From the NCBI GenBank assembly GCA_028564705.1, contig JAPXFQ010000176.1, forward strand, positions 186,001 through 250,000: 64,000 bases of DNA. The letters run 5' to 3'. A program made the translations under genes and the position numbers. Shown here piece after piece: positions 1 through 8,334 of the stretch. The notes under the pieces were generated by a model, which saw nothing but the letters and a program-made list of their open reading frames with translations, searched no databases and was not told the origin of the DNA. Numbering within the stretch: position 1 is the stretch's first letter; each line of letters opens with the position of its first letter. The stretch is from Apricaphanius iberus. Its lineage: Eukaryota > Chordata > Actinopteri > Cyprinodontiformes > Aphaniidae.

Positions 1-335
1 TTACCTTCCTGTTATTCTACTTAAATCGTGAATTTAAAAAGTAGCTCTAACTAGATTTTCTGCTGATCATTCTTTCTTGCATCCTTCCATTATCAGTTGT
101 ATGTTGATAGTTCCTGCACACTAGGCCTTTGGTTTCCTGCTCAATTTCCCATCATATGCTATGTTCACAGAAAAACACTTTACTATTGAAAGTCAAATGC
201 CACACTCAATTAAAAGAATACATATTATAAACAGCTTTCCAGCTCCGTAAATACATCTCCATCTAAGTGTAAAGTTGCTGATGGAGAAGTATAAACTAGG
301 CTTAGTGGGCAGGTTCCAAGTACTGCTGTAAAATG

Positions 336-555
336 GTAAATGGACAGAATTTATATAGTGCTTTTCTAGTCATGTTGACCACTCAAAGCGCTTTACACTG
401 GAGCCACATTCACCCATTCGCATTCACACACCAATACAAATATCGGTAGGCAATTTGGGGTTAAGTGCAACAACATTTGACTGGAGGAAGCTGGAATCGA
501 ACCTATTACCCTCCAATTGCAAGACAACTACTCAACCTACTAAGCCGCATCTCCA
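336..555 (+). repeat. Teleost interspersed repeat (SINE-like)
   Basis: The segment runs from 'taaatggacagaatttatat' through 'caaagcgctttacac' and 'caatttggggttaagtg' to 'aattgcaagac...cctactaagccgc'. I recognise this as a dispersed teleost repeat. Related copies lie at 30275-30525 and 49250-49570 in this same window, which shows directly that it is repetitive. There is no coding potential beyond a chance ORF. The tail looks like a reversed tRNA-type segment, but no A/B box pair can be defined with confidence. Confidence 0.6.
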
Positions 556-677
556 TAAACCTTGTCTGGGGAGGGAAGCATGAAGTGCTCCAAAATGTGG
601 TGATAGATGGATGTATTTACTCTGGATTTAACAAAGCACAGTGGACCAACAAGACTGTGGAAACTTCACACTAGACT

Positions 678-1313
678 TTAAAGCCTAGTTTATACTTCAA
701 TGTCTCTATCAGTGGACACAAGCGCTCTCCGTCACCTACGCAACGACTGACGGAGTAGAACCCAATTTACGAGCTATCCATCTTCGTCAATGTAGAGCGT
801 ATGTCTGTCATTAGTCAGCTCAACAACAGCCCCAGATAATTTCACCAGAAAGGTGGTCTGTGATTGATGTAATCAGTTCAGCATTCTACACTACATGCTT
901 TATATCGAAATTACAGTTTAAATAATATCTTTTTATCTTTTTTCTCTAATGATCTTTTGGCGATTTTGAACACTAGGCTACATAACAGACTGTTGTTGTT
1001 TTTTTACGTGTTTTTAGAGTATTTAATGCGCTGTGCTTCTAGCAAAAACGTTCACAGCTCAATCAAAATGTACTTTCTGTCTTCTATTGCTCCTTGATGG
1101 GAAAATGCTCAAGAAAATAAACTAGTTAACCAGTGACCACAGTGCAATGGTAGGTAGACCCGCCATTAAAATTTAGCGCCTGGTGCTGTGCTGGTGAGGA
1201 ATTGCTTTGCGTCACTAAAAAACTAACAGAAAAATATAAAGGAAAAATGTCTCAGTCAATACGTTTGTGTCTGGGTGCAAACATAATGATGGAGAACTAT
1301 AAACCAGCCTTAA
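678..1313. mobile_element. TTAA-flanked MITE
   Basis: TTAA at 678-681 is followed by 'agcctagtttatac'; at the other end 'ctataaaccagcc' precedes TTAA at 1310-1313. The two ends are imperfect inverted repeats of about 16 bp. This suggests a non-autonomous DNA transposon of a TTAA-targeting superfamily (piggyBac or Kolobok type). The body (about 630 bp) has no recognisable protein. An outward-facing related end at about 283-306 ('aagtataaactaggctta') suggests a second copy running off the left edge. Confidence 0.45.
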
Positions 1314-1708
1314 GCATCCTCAATTGTATGCCTCTTTACTCTTCCACCAGTGCACTGCTGCTCTGCCTGCAAGGTCCAGCTGTAAGGGAAGCCACGATCT
1401 CAAAATTAAGGCATATATTATCTGCTTTTTAACCCATAAAACAGCTGGATTCAGAGCAGATATTAGTAATCACTAATGTAAATAGGGTGTAAATAGTATT
1501 TTTTATACCACAATAACGTAATGAATTTAAATAAAAATTATATTCTTCAAGATAAGTCTTTATCTCAGCAATTATCAGTTGAGATTAAGTGGGAGATGCA
1601 TTTGATTAATTATTTACAGATTATTAATTTCAAAGGTTTAAAAAAAACTTTTGATAGAACTAATTATTTTTCAATTTTCAAAGATGAAAGCCTCATCTTG
1701 TCTTTCAG

Positions 1709-1790
1709 TGGGATCGACTTTGAAGGACCAACCGTGGGTCTGGCTTTCATTGGCACTCTCTGCTCTGATCACTCAGTCGGCGTAGTACAG
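1709..1790 (+). CDS. adam28: ADAM metalloprotease exon (late metalloprotease domain)
   Basis: An 82-bp internal exon. It is preceded by a polypyrimidine acceptor (tgtctttcag, AG at 1707-1708) and followed by a GTGAGC donor at 1791. The first base completes a codon and the exon ends in phase 0. It encodes a segment containing FEGPTVGLAFIGTLC and ending HSVGVVQ. This matches the strand just before the zinc-binding helix in ADAM proteases ('TVGLAF...C...GVVQ'). ADAM28 has the same GVVQ|DH boundary as far as I recall, so I favour ADAM28; another ADAM paralogue remains possible. The open frame upstream (from 1521) is intronic read-through. The protein is a type I membrane protease/disintegrin that acts at the cell surface or is secreted. 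The preceding exons are not in the window. Confidence 0.8.
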
Positions 1791-1826
1791 GTGAGCTGAT
1801 CCTAATCAGACTCCAACTACATTTCT

Positions 1827-1990
1827 GTGGTTGGAGTCTGCATGATCCGGGCACAACCTCACGTCAAATGACTCATCACAATCTACTGGGATTCCCTTAC
1901 ATAGAAAACTTTTAACTGATTGGAATGTTTGTGTAATTGTATTGAAACGACTTTTGTTGAATTAGTCATTCATTAATTCTGAGTTGTAGT
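1827..1990 (+). mobile_element. L2-like LINE 3' tail fragment
   Basis: 'gtggttggagtctgcatgat' and 'gaaaacttttaactgattgg' are shared with the copies at 22810-23145 and 51090-51400. Those copies are 3' untranslated tails of an L2-type LINE ending in 'gtgaattggcgctatataaa'. Here the final tail is missing. The fragment sits only about 35 bp after the ADAM splice donor. Confidence 0.55.
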
Positions 1991-2398
1991 GAGGATGTAA
2001 ATACAGATAACTAAGCTTGGAGGGAAAAAACTTAAATGTTAATTAGGCAAAATACTTTAAGCAACTGAAACATTGTGGCAAAAAGGACCTAACAGAATAA
2101 ATCAAGAGGAGCCAGGCAAGGCAAGGCAATTTTATTTACCTAGCACACTTTCAACACAAAGCAATTCAAGGTGCTTTACATGATTACAAAAATGTGAAAA
2201 TTAAAACATAGAATCTCTAAAAGAAAGCTTAAATCAACATTTATAAAAGAAACAATAAAAGACAACATTTAGCATTTGATTAAAACAATTCAGGATGAAA
2301 ATTTTTTAAAGCAATAATAGTATCAGTTACTCATAAGCAAGTCTAAATAGGTAAGGTTTTTTATTTATTTAAAAGAGTTCAGTGTCTCCTGTGATGGA

Positions 2399-2505
2399 CT
2401 GGCGACCTGTCTAGGGTGTACCGCGCCTCTCGCCCTGCTGGAGATAGGAACCAGCCCCCGCAACCCCTTGAGGATTATGCGGTTCAGAAAATGGATGGAT
2501 GGAGA
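2399..2505 (+). mobile_element. Short LINE/SINE 3' tail with 10-bp target duplication
   Basis: This is a 107-bp piece starting 'ctgtgatggactggcgacct' and ending in ATGG repeats, a very common teleost retroelement tail. It is flanked by the direct repeat TCAGTGTCTC at 2389-2398 and 2506-2515. The L2 copy at 3700-3912 lacks this piece, which gives an empty-site comparison within the window. It is therefore a clean retrotransposition of a severely 5'-truncated element. Confidence 0.7.
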
Positions 2506-2922
2506 TCAGTGTCTCTGTGGTTTTTGCATTCATTTGTCAGTTTGTTCCAGATGTGGGGAGCATAGAAACTGAAGCTGCTTCCTCATGCTTAGTTCTGATT
2601 CTAGGGAGAATCCGTAGACTAGAGTTGGAGGACCTGAGTGGTCTGGATAGTTTGTATCGCGATAGCAAATCTGTAATGTGCTCTTGTGCTAACCCATTAA
2701 ATGATTTATAGAATAATAAAAGCACTTTGAAATATATTCTCTAAGCTACAGGGACCCAGTGTAAGGACTTTAGAACTGGTGTGATGCGTTCTACTTTCCT
2801 GGTTCTAGTGAGAGCATGAGCAGCAGAGTTCTGGATCAGTTGCAGTTGTATGGAAGTGGAAAAGTCTCATAATAAATAAACTAGTGCAGGGTTTTTCACA
2901 AATGCATATGCTCATTTGGAAA

Positions 2923-3140
2923 TGCACATGGTCTGTTTCAAAAATGCACATGCTCAGGTTCACAAATATAAATTTGAGAAACAGTTGTAATATAAATTCA
3001 TAAATGCACATGATGAGGTTATAAAATGCACACAATCTGTTTCACAAACGCACACAATCTCTTTAAAAAATGCTCACTACCTGTTTCAAAAATGCACACG
3101 ATCTGTTTCAGAAATGCAGACAAGCTGTTTCACAAGTATT
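2923..3140. repeat. Degenerate tandem repeat, unit about 30 bp
   Basis: Repeats of the type 'aatgcacacaatctgtttca' recur about seven times with variable spacing inside the left part of the TIR element. They begin as an extension of its inverted repeat ('gcacatggtctgtttcaaa'), so they probably expanded from the terminal sequence. Confidence 0.65.
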
Positions 3141-3606
3141 TTTAGAAAATCTTCAGATATATACTCACAGATCATAAAAAATCCCTGAATGTGCATGAAC
3201 CCACCACTTCTCATTTGTGAACCTCTCTGCATTTGTGAGAGAGTTCCATGTGGTGAATTCTGAGACTCGCCTAGCGTGAAGAGACAACAAATGTCACCAT
3301 TGGCTAAGGAATTTGTCAATCAAATTCATCACTACCCAGCCGTGTTTGCTTTCAGCTAATCGTATGGCTCCTAGCATGTTCTGTCCTCATTTTGGGCTAA
3401 ACGTACGGACCCCGGCATTAATTACTAATAAATAATCCATTTCCTCAGTTTATTAAACAGTGGACATGAATTACTAACCCGTGTCCTCGGTTTATAAAAC
3501 TGTGCGCACGGACTCGTAATCTATTCCCACGGTTTAATAAACTGTGTGACCGTGTGGTGTTGTGTTTCCTTGATAAGAGGTCCTGACTGCCCATGGTGTT
3601 TATAAT

Positions 3607-3680
3607 GTGACTGTGGCATAGTGGTTAGGACACAGGGTTCTTGACCTTCTTATTGTGGGTTCAAATCCAAGCATGGTAGC
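3607..3680 (+). other. tRNA-like segment (SINE head)
   Basis: 'gtggcatagtggttaggac' resembles a pol III A box and 'gggttcaaatccaag' a B box, spaced as in a tRNA. The arms do not pair into a proper acceptor stem, so this is a tRNA-derived SINE head rather than a tRNA gene. It sits directly before a duplicated 'atggtagcagt...gcactttaccacaaagc' block. Confidence 0.45.
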
Positions 3681-3699
3681 AGTATTGCACTTTACCACA

Positions 3700-3912
3700 A
3701 AGCATAAATGAACATTTATAAAAGAAAAAATAAAAGACAACATTTAGCATTTGATCAAAACAACAATTTAGGATGAAATTTTTAAAAGCAATAATAGTAT
3801 CAGTTACTCATAAGCAAGTCTAAATAGGTAAAGTTTTTTATTTATTTAAAAGAATTCAGTGAGTCTGCGGTTTTTGCATTCGTCTAGGAGTTTGTTCCAG
3901 ATGTGGGGAGCA
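3700..3912 (-). mobile_element. Second copy of L2 3' region inside the TIR element
   Basis: This is near-identical to 2235-2385 plus 2514-2570 of the surrounding L2 ('acaacatttagcatttgat', 'caataatagtatcagttact', 'tttgttccagatgtgggga'). It lacks the 107-bp tail insertion seen at 2399-2505. It is bracketed by direct repeats of about 37 bp that include 'gcactttaccacaaagc' (about 3675-3705 and 3920-3952). These look like either a long target duplication or a recombination scar. Confidence 0.6.
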
Positions 3913-4429
3913 TCCAAATATGGTAGCAGTTTCGCACTTTACCACAAAGCCTTTTTTCTTTTTTTGGGTGACAGCAGGAACGAAAATCGTAATTAAACAG
4001 ACCATGTGCATTTCCGAATGCATTTGCGAAAAACCCTGCGTTAGTTTATTCATTATGACACTTTTCCGCCGTCATACAGTTGGCTGATTGAATTTTTAGG
4101 CAGACCTATGAAGATACTGTTACAGTAATCAAGCCAGCTAGTGATAAATTAATGGATACGTTTTTCTAGGTCTCGTTGTGTCATCAGTCCTTTAATCCTA
4201 GAAATGTTCCTCAGATGAAGGCTGACCTTGGTATTACTTTTACGTGACCTTTGAGTTTCAGGTACACCTATATTTCTGGCCTGGTCAGTAGTTTCTAGTT
4301 GGACCAACTGAAGTGGTGTACTGATAATTTAATCTATCTTTTTTGGGTCCGAAGATAAGTACTTCTGTTTTGTTTTTGTTCAGTTGGAGTAAATTGTGGG
4401 ACATCCAGCTGTTAATTTGCTCAATGCCT

Positions 4430-5117
4430 TTATTGAGAATTTTGTACGGTTTCAACATCGCCTGGTGACATTGAGATATAAAGTTCAGTGTTGTTGTGGT
4501 AGTTGATATTATTTGTTGTCATAATCTGGTTTAATAGGAGCATGTAAATGCTAAATAAGAGGGGCCCTAGAACGGAGCCCTGGGAGACCCCGCATGTGAT
4601 TTCTGTTTTGTGATGAGAACTGGCTAATCGACACAAAGAAGTTCCTGTTCTTGAGGTAGGATTTGAACGAGTCGAGTGCCGTACGAGAGAGTCCAACCCA
4701 GATCTCTAGACATTCCAGTATTATATCATGATCAATGGTGTCAAATGCCATACAGTCAGCATTTATACAGATGTTGTTGAAAACCCTGACAAGGACAGTC
4801 TCGATGCTGTGGTGCTTACGAAAACCAGACTGATATAGCCTATATCAAAGCCGTTCATTGTTAGGAAGCTGTTTAACTTTTGGAAAACAGCTTTTTCTAT
4901 AATTATTTTTACCGATAAATGGGAGATTAGAGATTGGTCTGTAGTTTTGCATTAATGTGCTGTCTAGGTTCTTCTTCTTTAGTATTGGCTTGGTAACTGC
5001 TGTTTTTAGAGCTTGTGGGAAAACACCTGATAGGAGGGATGAATTAACTATTTTGATCAAATCCATCCTGATGGCTGGGAGGACTTTTTTAAGAAAACTA
5101 GTTGGTAAGATATCCAA
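4430..5117 (-). pseudogene. L2-like reverse transcriptase remnant
   Basis: Reading right to left, 5117-4845 gives fingers-domain motifs (NYRPISNLPFIGK, KPILKKKNLD). 4751-4551 gives AFDTIDHDIILECL, and 4696-4430 gives GVSQGSVLGPLLFSIYMLLL followed by a degraded YADD-box region ([16 protein letters not shown]). These are the expected RT blocks of the L2/CR1 group. They lie in different frames with lost sequence between them, and the catalytic YADD is destroyed. Confidence 0.75.
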
Positions 5118-5512
5118 GCAGCAGGTGGTGGAGCTTAGTTTCTCAATAATTGCATCAAAGCTGGATTGATTTATTGTTTGGAAGTCATTTTCTCCACGTG
5201 GGTGTTAACTGGTCTTAACATTGGTTTAGGGGTTGAAACTGATGTACTAATTGACCTTCTTTCAGTAAAGATTCTGGCAAATTTATTGTAGGCCCTGGTG
5301 GAGCTTAGTTCAGGGGCTACTGTCACAGGAGGGGTAGTTAATCTCGCCACTGTAGCAAATAGTGTCCTTACATTATTGTTGTTTCTGTGAATAATCTCAG
5401 AGCATAAATATTCCCTTGAATTCTTTAAGGTTAATTGATATTTGTTCAGTCTCTCTTTAGATATCTGATAATGAACCTAGAGTTGGGTTTTCCGCCATTT
5501 TCTCTCGGCGCA

Positions 5513-6281
5513 TCAACACTCTCTTTTTTCATTGCATACCAAGGGATCGCTTCTCCATGGAGACTTCTTTTTATTCTTGACAGTTTTAACCTTTAATGGT
5601 GCAATCTTATCCATCATGTCTGCAATTTTGTCAGCTTGTTTACTGAATGTGTGTTGGTGGATGTTGGGGATTTGTCTAGGGTACATCACTTTAAACTTTT
5701 CAGCTGAGTTTTCTTCTAAGAATTTTTTTTTAACAATGGTCTTACTGTGATTAGAATTTTTAGCTAAGTTGTTGCTTTCAAATGAGATGCAGTAATGGTC
5801 AGATAATGCAATATCAGTTACTGTGATGTAAGTAGTTCCAGAGTGTGTCCTCAATTGTGTGTTGGTTTATTAATATGCTGGGTTAGGTCAAAGTTATGGA
5901 GGGTGTCGTTTAATTCTTTTGTCCCTGTTTCTTGGGGGTTGTCAGTATGGATGTTGAAATCTCCCAAAATTATTTACTGGGCATAGTCTATACAAACGTC
6001 GTTGAAGGCATTAAAAATGTTTGTGTTTGTTTTACTGGTCTATATATGTTTAGAAATAGGACCTTTTTTGGCTCATTTGCCTTAGCATTCAGGCAGTCAA
6101 AGGAACTGAATTCACCTAGTGATACCTTTTTCAGGTTTAGAGAGTTTTGGATGATTGCAGCCAGGCCTTCACCTCTTCTGTTTTTTCTGCACTCACTAAT
6201 GAAATAATAATTTGTGTGACAGGTCTCTTTTAGTCCTGTTTGTTCTGTATTATTATTTAGACAAGTTTCATAAAGAAACAA
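5513..6281 (-). pseudogene. L2-like APE endonuclease remnant
   Basis: 6281-5988 encodes the middle of an AP-like endonuclease: a Cys-rich start, NRRGEGLAAIIQNS, FSSFDCLNAK and LFLNIYRPVKQTQ. These match the RRGGGVA, SFEYL and YRPPK signature of LINE endonucleases. Downstream (5854-5513) comes a block with TDIALSDHYCISFE, the usual SDH motif near the end of the domain. Frameshifts separate the two, and the GDFN motif is degraded at about 5940-5970. Confidence 0.7.
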
Positions 6282-6748
6282 AGCATGTACATTTTATGTA
6301 ATGGTGAAATCATTGATTAGGACAGACTTCCCTGATAGAGACCTAATGTTTAATGTAGCAACTTTAATATTTCTTTCAGTGATTGCGAGATCATTTTTGA
6401 ATTATTATTTTTAAATGTTTTACTGTTGGTTATTTGTAATTTTAGCGTGTAGGGATCTATTGCTGGGATTTTACTTTCGGAATAACCTGACACTTGTTGG
6501 GTAGGGTGCAGTCTAAAAGTGATGTCTGGTCAAATCATGTGTCAGATACAGTTGTGCGAGACACATTGTTTATAACTAGAGGCTGGTTGTAGTCCAATTT
6601 TCTGTGTTAGAAGAATCCCTTTGTTTACTTGAGTTTGAAGGGATTCAGAGAAAGATTTAAATGGTGAAACAATCAGTGATAAGGATGACGAGGATGATGG
6701 TATGGAGGGATTATTTCTGTGTTTCCCAATATAGTGACTCAGCTGGTT

Positions 6749-6950
6749 CACGTCTGCTGTCTTTGGATCATCTTATTTATCTCTGGAGGGAGCTAGGTCT
6801 TATTGTTTACGATAATGTCTTTGATTCACATTGTGTTTCACAGCTGCCTCATATCTGCTGTCTTGTGCATCAGCTGATTTATCTCTGGAGGGAGCTGCTT
6901 GTTCATGGTGACATCTTTGTTTACCATTTTGTGTCCATTGTGTATCTTAG
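6749..6950. repeat. Two-copy tandem duplication, period about 98 bp
   Basis: 'ctgctgtctt...' followed by 'atttatctctggagggagct' occurs at about 6755-6800 and again at about 6853-6900, within the part of the L2 just upstream of the endonuclease. The copies have diverged. Confidence 0.55.
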
Positions 6951-7001
6951 CTTAATCTGGCGCCGTTATGTTTGTTGTTTGAGAACAGTGTGGTGAGCCT
7001 A

Positions 7002-7007
7002 CATAGG
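7002..7007. other. Polinton target-site duplication, left
   Basis: CATAGG lies directly before the left inverted repeat and is repeated exactly at 19314-19319. Six base pairs is the target duplication length known for Polintons. Confidence 0.85.
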
Positions 7008-7260
7008 AGAGAGTAATGGTACCACCTTCTGTCAAAAATGATTGATTAACATGAGGGAGAGGGGTTGAGGGGGGGTGAAGGGGTCAAGCAGAGGCCAAAA
7101 CACCTTGTGTCAAAAATGATGGAGATGGATGACATCCAGTGGAGGGGGAGTTTAGGGGTCAACCAGAGTCCAAAACAACTTGTGTCAAAAATGATGGATG
7201 ACCTTCAGAGCAGGTAGGGGCTAAACCCCTTGTGTCAAGGGGAGAGAGGTTGAACCCTCT
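7008..7260. repeat. Polinton left terminal inverted repeat with sub-repeats
   Basis: The terminus continues 'ccaccttctgtcaaaaatga', then 'ttgattaacatgagggagag' and GGGG-rich stretches. The block 'cttgtgtcaaaaatgatgg' recurs at about 7103, 7180 and (shortened) 7228. The right end (19140-19313, reversed) carries the same order but only one such sub-repeat, so the left repeat has expanded or the right has contracted. Confidence 0.8.
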
Positions 7261-7415
7261 CTCTTAACAACTCCGGTTTGTTCTAAAAGAGTGACAATGG
7301 ATTTGAATAAAAAAAAAACAGACTCCGTTTTTAAACCCTCCTGATGACCTCATTCTAAAAGAATGGAATTTAAAGCAGTACGTCATGGACGGAAAATTGG
7401 GTTACATTTTTAAAC

Positions 7416-7814
7416 ATGATGCTGGTCTACTCTTTCTTTATCAAAGACATGGTGATCAGGATGAAACCCTCGACTGTTCCCCCCTCACACCGGTTGCATG
7501 CAAGAACTTGGGGAAGTTCTTTTTGGAGTAGCAGTGATGATGAGGAAAATGGTAGTGATGTTGAGAGAGAATACTGGGCTGTATCCCTCCACAGGCTTGG
7601 CATCGACATTTTGCAAGACCGTGACAAAAATGTTACCCATCAAGCCTCTTTTCAATCCAAAGCGGGTCCTCCTGGGGAACTGTTGTTTATAAAAAGCTGG
7701 CGTGAGTGTGAAAAACAAGGCGCCCTGATGCTGGTTGAGTCATTTTCTTTAAAGACAAAGCATTTCACCATCGTGCTCTCAGTGCCTTTGGAGGCCTGGA
7801 AAGATTTTGTTTGA
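7416..7814 (+). CDS. Unidentified Polinton ORF (132 aa)
   Basis: This is one of the longer open frames near the left end of the Polinton. It has an acidic serine/aspartate patch (residues about 35-50, SSSDDEENGSDVE) followed by a hydrophobic C-terminal half. I do not recognise a family. It lies on the same strand as the integrase and capsid remnants and is open to a natural stop at 7812-7814. It may be a fragment of a larger accessory protein, or chance. Confidence 0.35.
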   Translation: MMLVYSFFIKDMVIRMKPSTVPPSHRLHARTWGSSFWSSSDDEENGSDVEREYWAVSLHRLGIDILQDRDKNVTHQASFQSKAGPPGELLFIKSWRECEKQGALMLVESFSLKTKHFTIVLSVPLEAWKDFV

Positions 7815-7925
7815 GGGTTTGATCATGTAATTACCTACCTATTTGAAGCAGTGGCCGTTTGAAAAGGCTACAGGAAGTGAAAAAAATGCTTTCGTTTTAA
7901 GCAGCACCTCCTCATCAGCTTAACC

Positions 7926-8198
7926 ATGTCCCCATTGAGCACTCCGCTACTCCGACATACATATAACTTGTTCCGGACACAGTCTCAGTCTCAACTCACC
8001 ACCAGTTGTGGAAACAAAATGAAGCACTCTGGCTTTCAGATGACTCTACCATCGTACTGGAGTTCTTTTAATCCTTCTCAAGATCTATACCCAACTCTAT
8101 CGTTAGAGGATATGAGCTTTCCAGGACCATACCACGCACCCCAGAAGTTTCACCCGCAACGAGTCTACCTCCGTACAAACAATTTGATCAATGGATAA
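7926..8198 (+). CDS. Unidentified Polinton ORF (90 aa)
   Basis: An open frame rich in Ser, Pro and Gln, downstream of the 7416-7814 ORF. The region keeps similar composition up to 8334, where the hAT element interrupts it, and resumes after 10669. No recognisable domain was found. It is kept only because it is a long frame in the element's coding direction. Confidence 0.25.
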   Translation: MSPLSTPLLRHTYNLFRTQSQSQLTTSCGNKMKHSGFQMTLPSYWSSFNPSQDLYPTLSLEDMSFPGPYHAPQKFHPQRVYLRTNNLING

Positions 8199-8334
8199 AA
8201 GGCACCTCCGCCTCTGCTTGATCTACAGCCCCTGATGAGAACGGTAAGGGGTTATCAGCCACTGTTGATGACAACACACAGACGAGTTCGAGCCCTGTAG
8301 ATGGCAAGTCTCCATGACCCTCGACACCTATTCC

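Larger units (their letters stand above)
2849..4076. mobile_element. Non-autonomous TIR element (1.2 kb) inserted in L2
   Basis: The left end 'tatggaagtggaaaagtctc' and the reverse complement of the right end 'tatgacggcggaaaagtgtc' begin inverted repeats. These continue with few differences for about 85 bp, as far as 'gcacatggtctgttt'. CAGTTG flanks both sides (2843-2848 and 4077-4082). Removing the element restores a continuous L2 3' region. No transposase is visible. The inside holds degenerate 30-bp repeats (2923-3140), a tRNA-like promoter (3607-3680) and a second copy of the L2 3' region (3700-3912). I could not assign the superfamily. Confidence 0.7.
2112..7001 (-). mobile_element. L2-like non-LTR retrotransposon, 3' two-thirds, interrupted
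   Basis: This is a minus-strand LINE. On the + strand it starts with its 3' end ('ggcaaggcaaggcaattttattta'-type tail at about 2112-2160), then 3' UTR, reverse transcriptase (4430-5117) and endonuclease (5513-6281). It is cut at 7002 by the Polinton. The ORF1 end of the same element resumes at 19320. Two insertions break the 3' part: a short LINE/SINE tail at 2399-2505 and a TIR element at 2849-4076. The RT blocks (for example AFDTIDHDIILECL, GVSQGSVLGPLLFSIY) match the L2/CR1 group; the exact clade is uncertain. The coding regions are split by stops and frameshifts, so the copy is dead. Confidence 0.75.

Noticed and set aside
1521..1708. Upstream extension of the first ADAM exon as coding
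   Set aside because: It is AT-rich, lies before a clear polypyrimidine-AG acceptor and shows no ADAM similarity.
3607..3680. Possible tRNA gene
   Set aside because: A- and B-box-like motifs exist but the acceptor and anticodon stems do not pair; it is better read as a SINE head.
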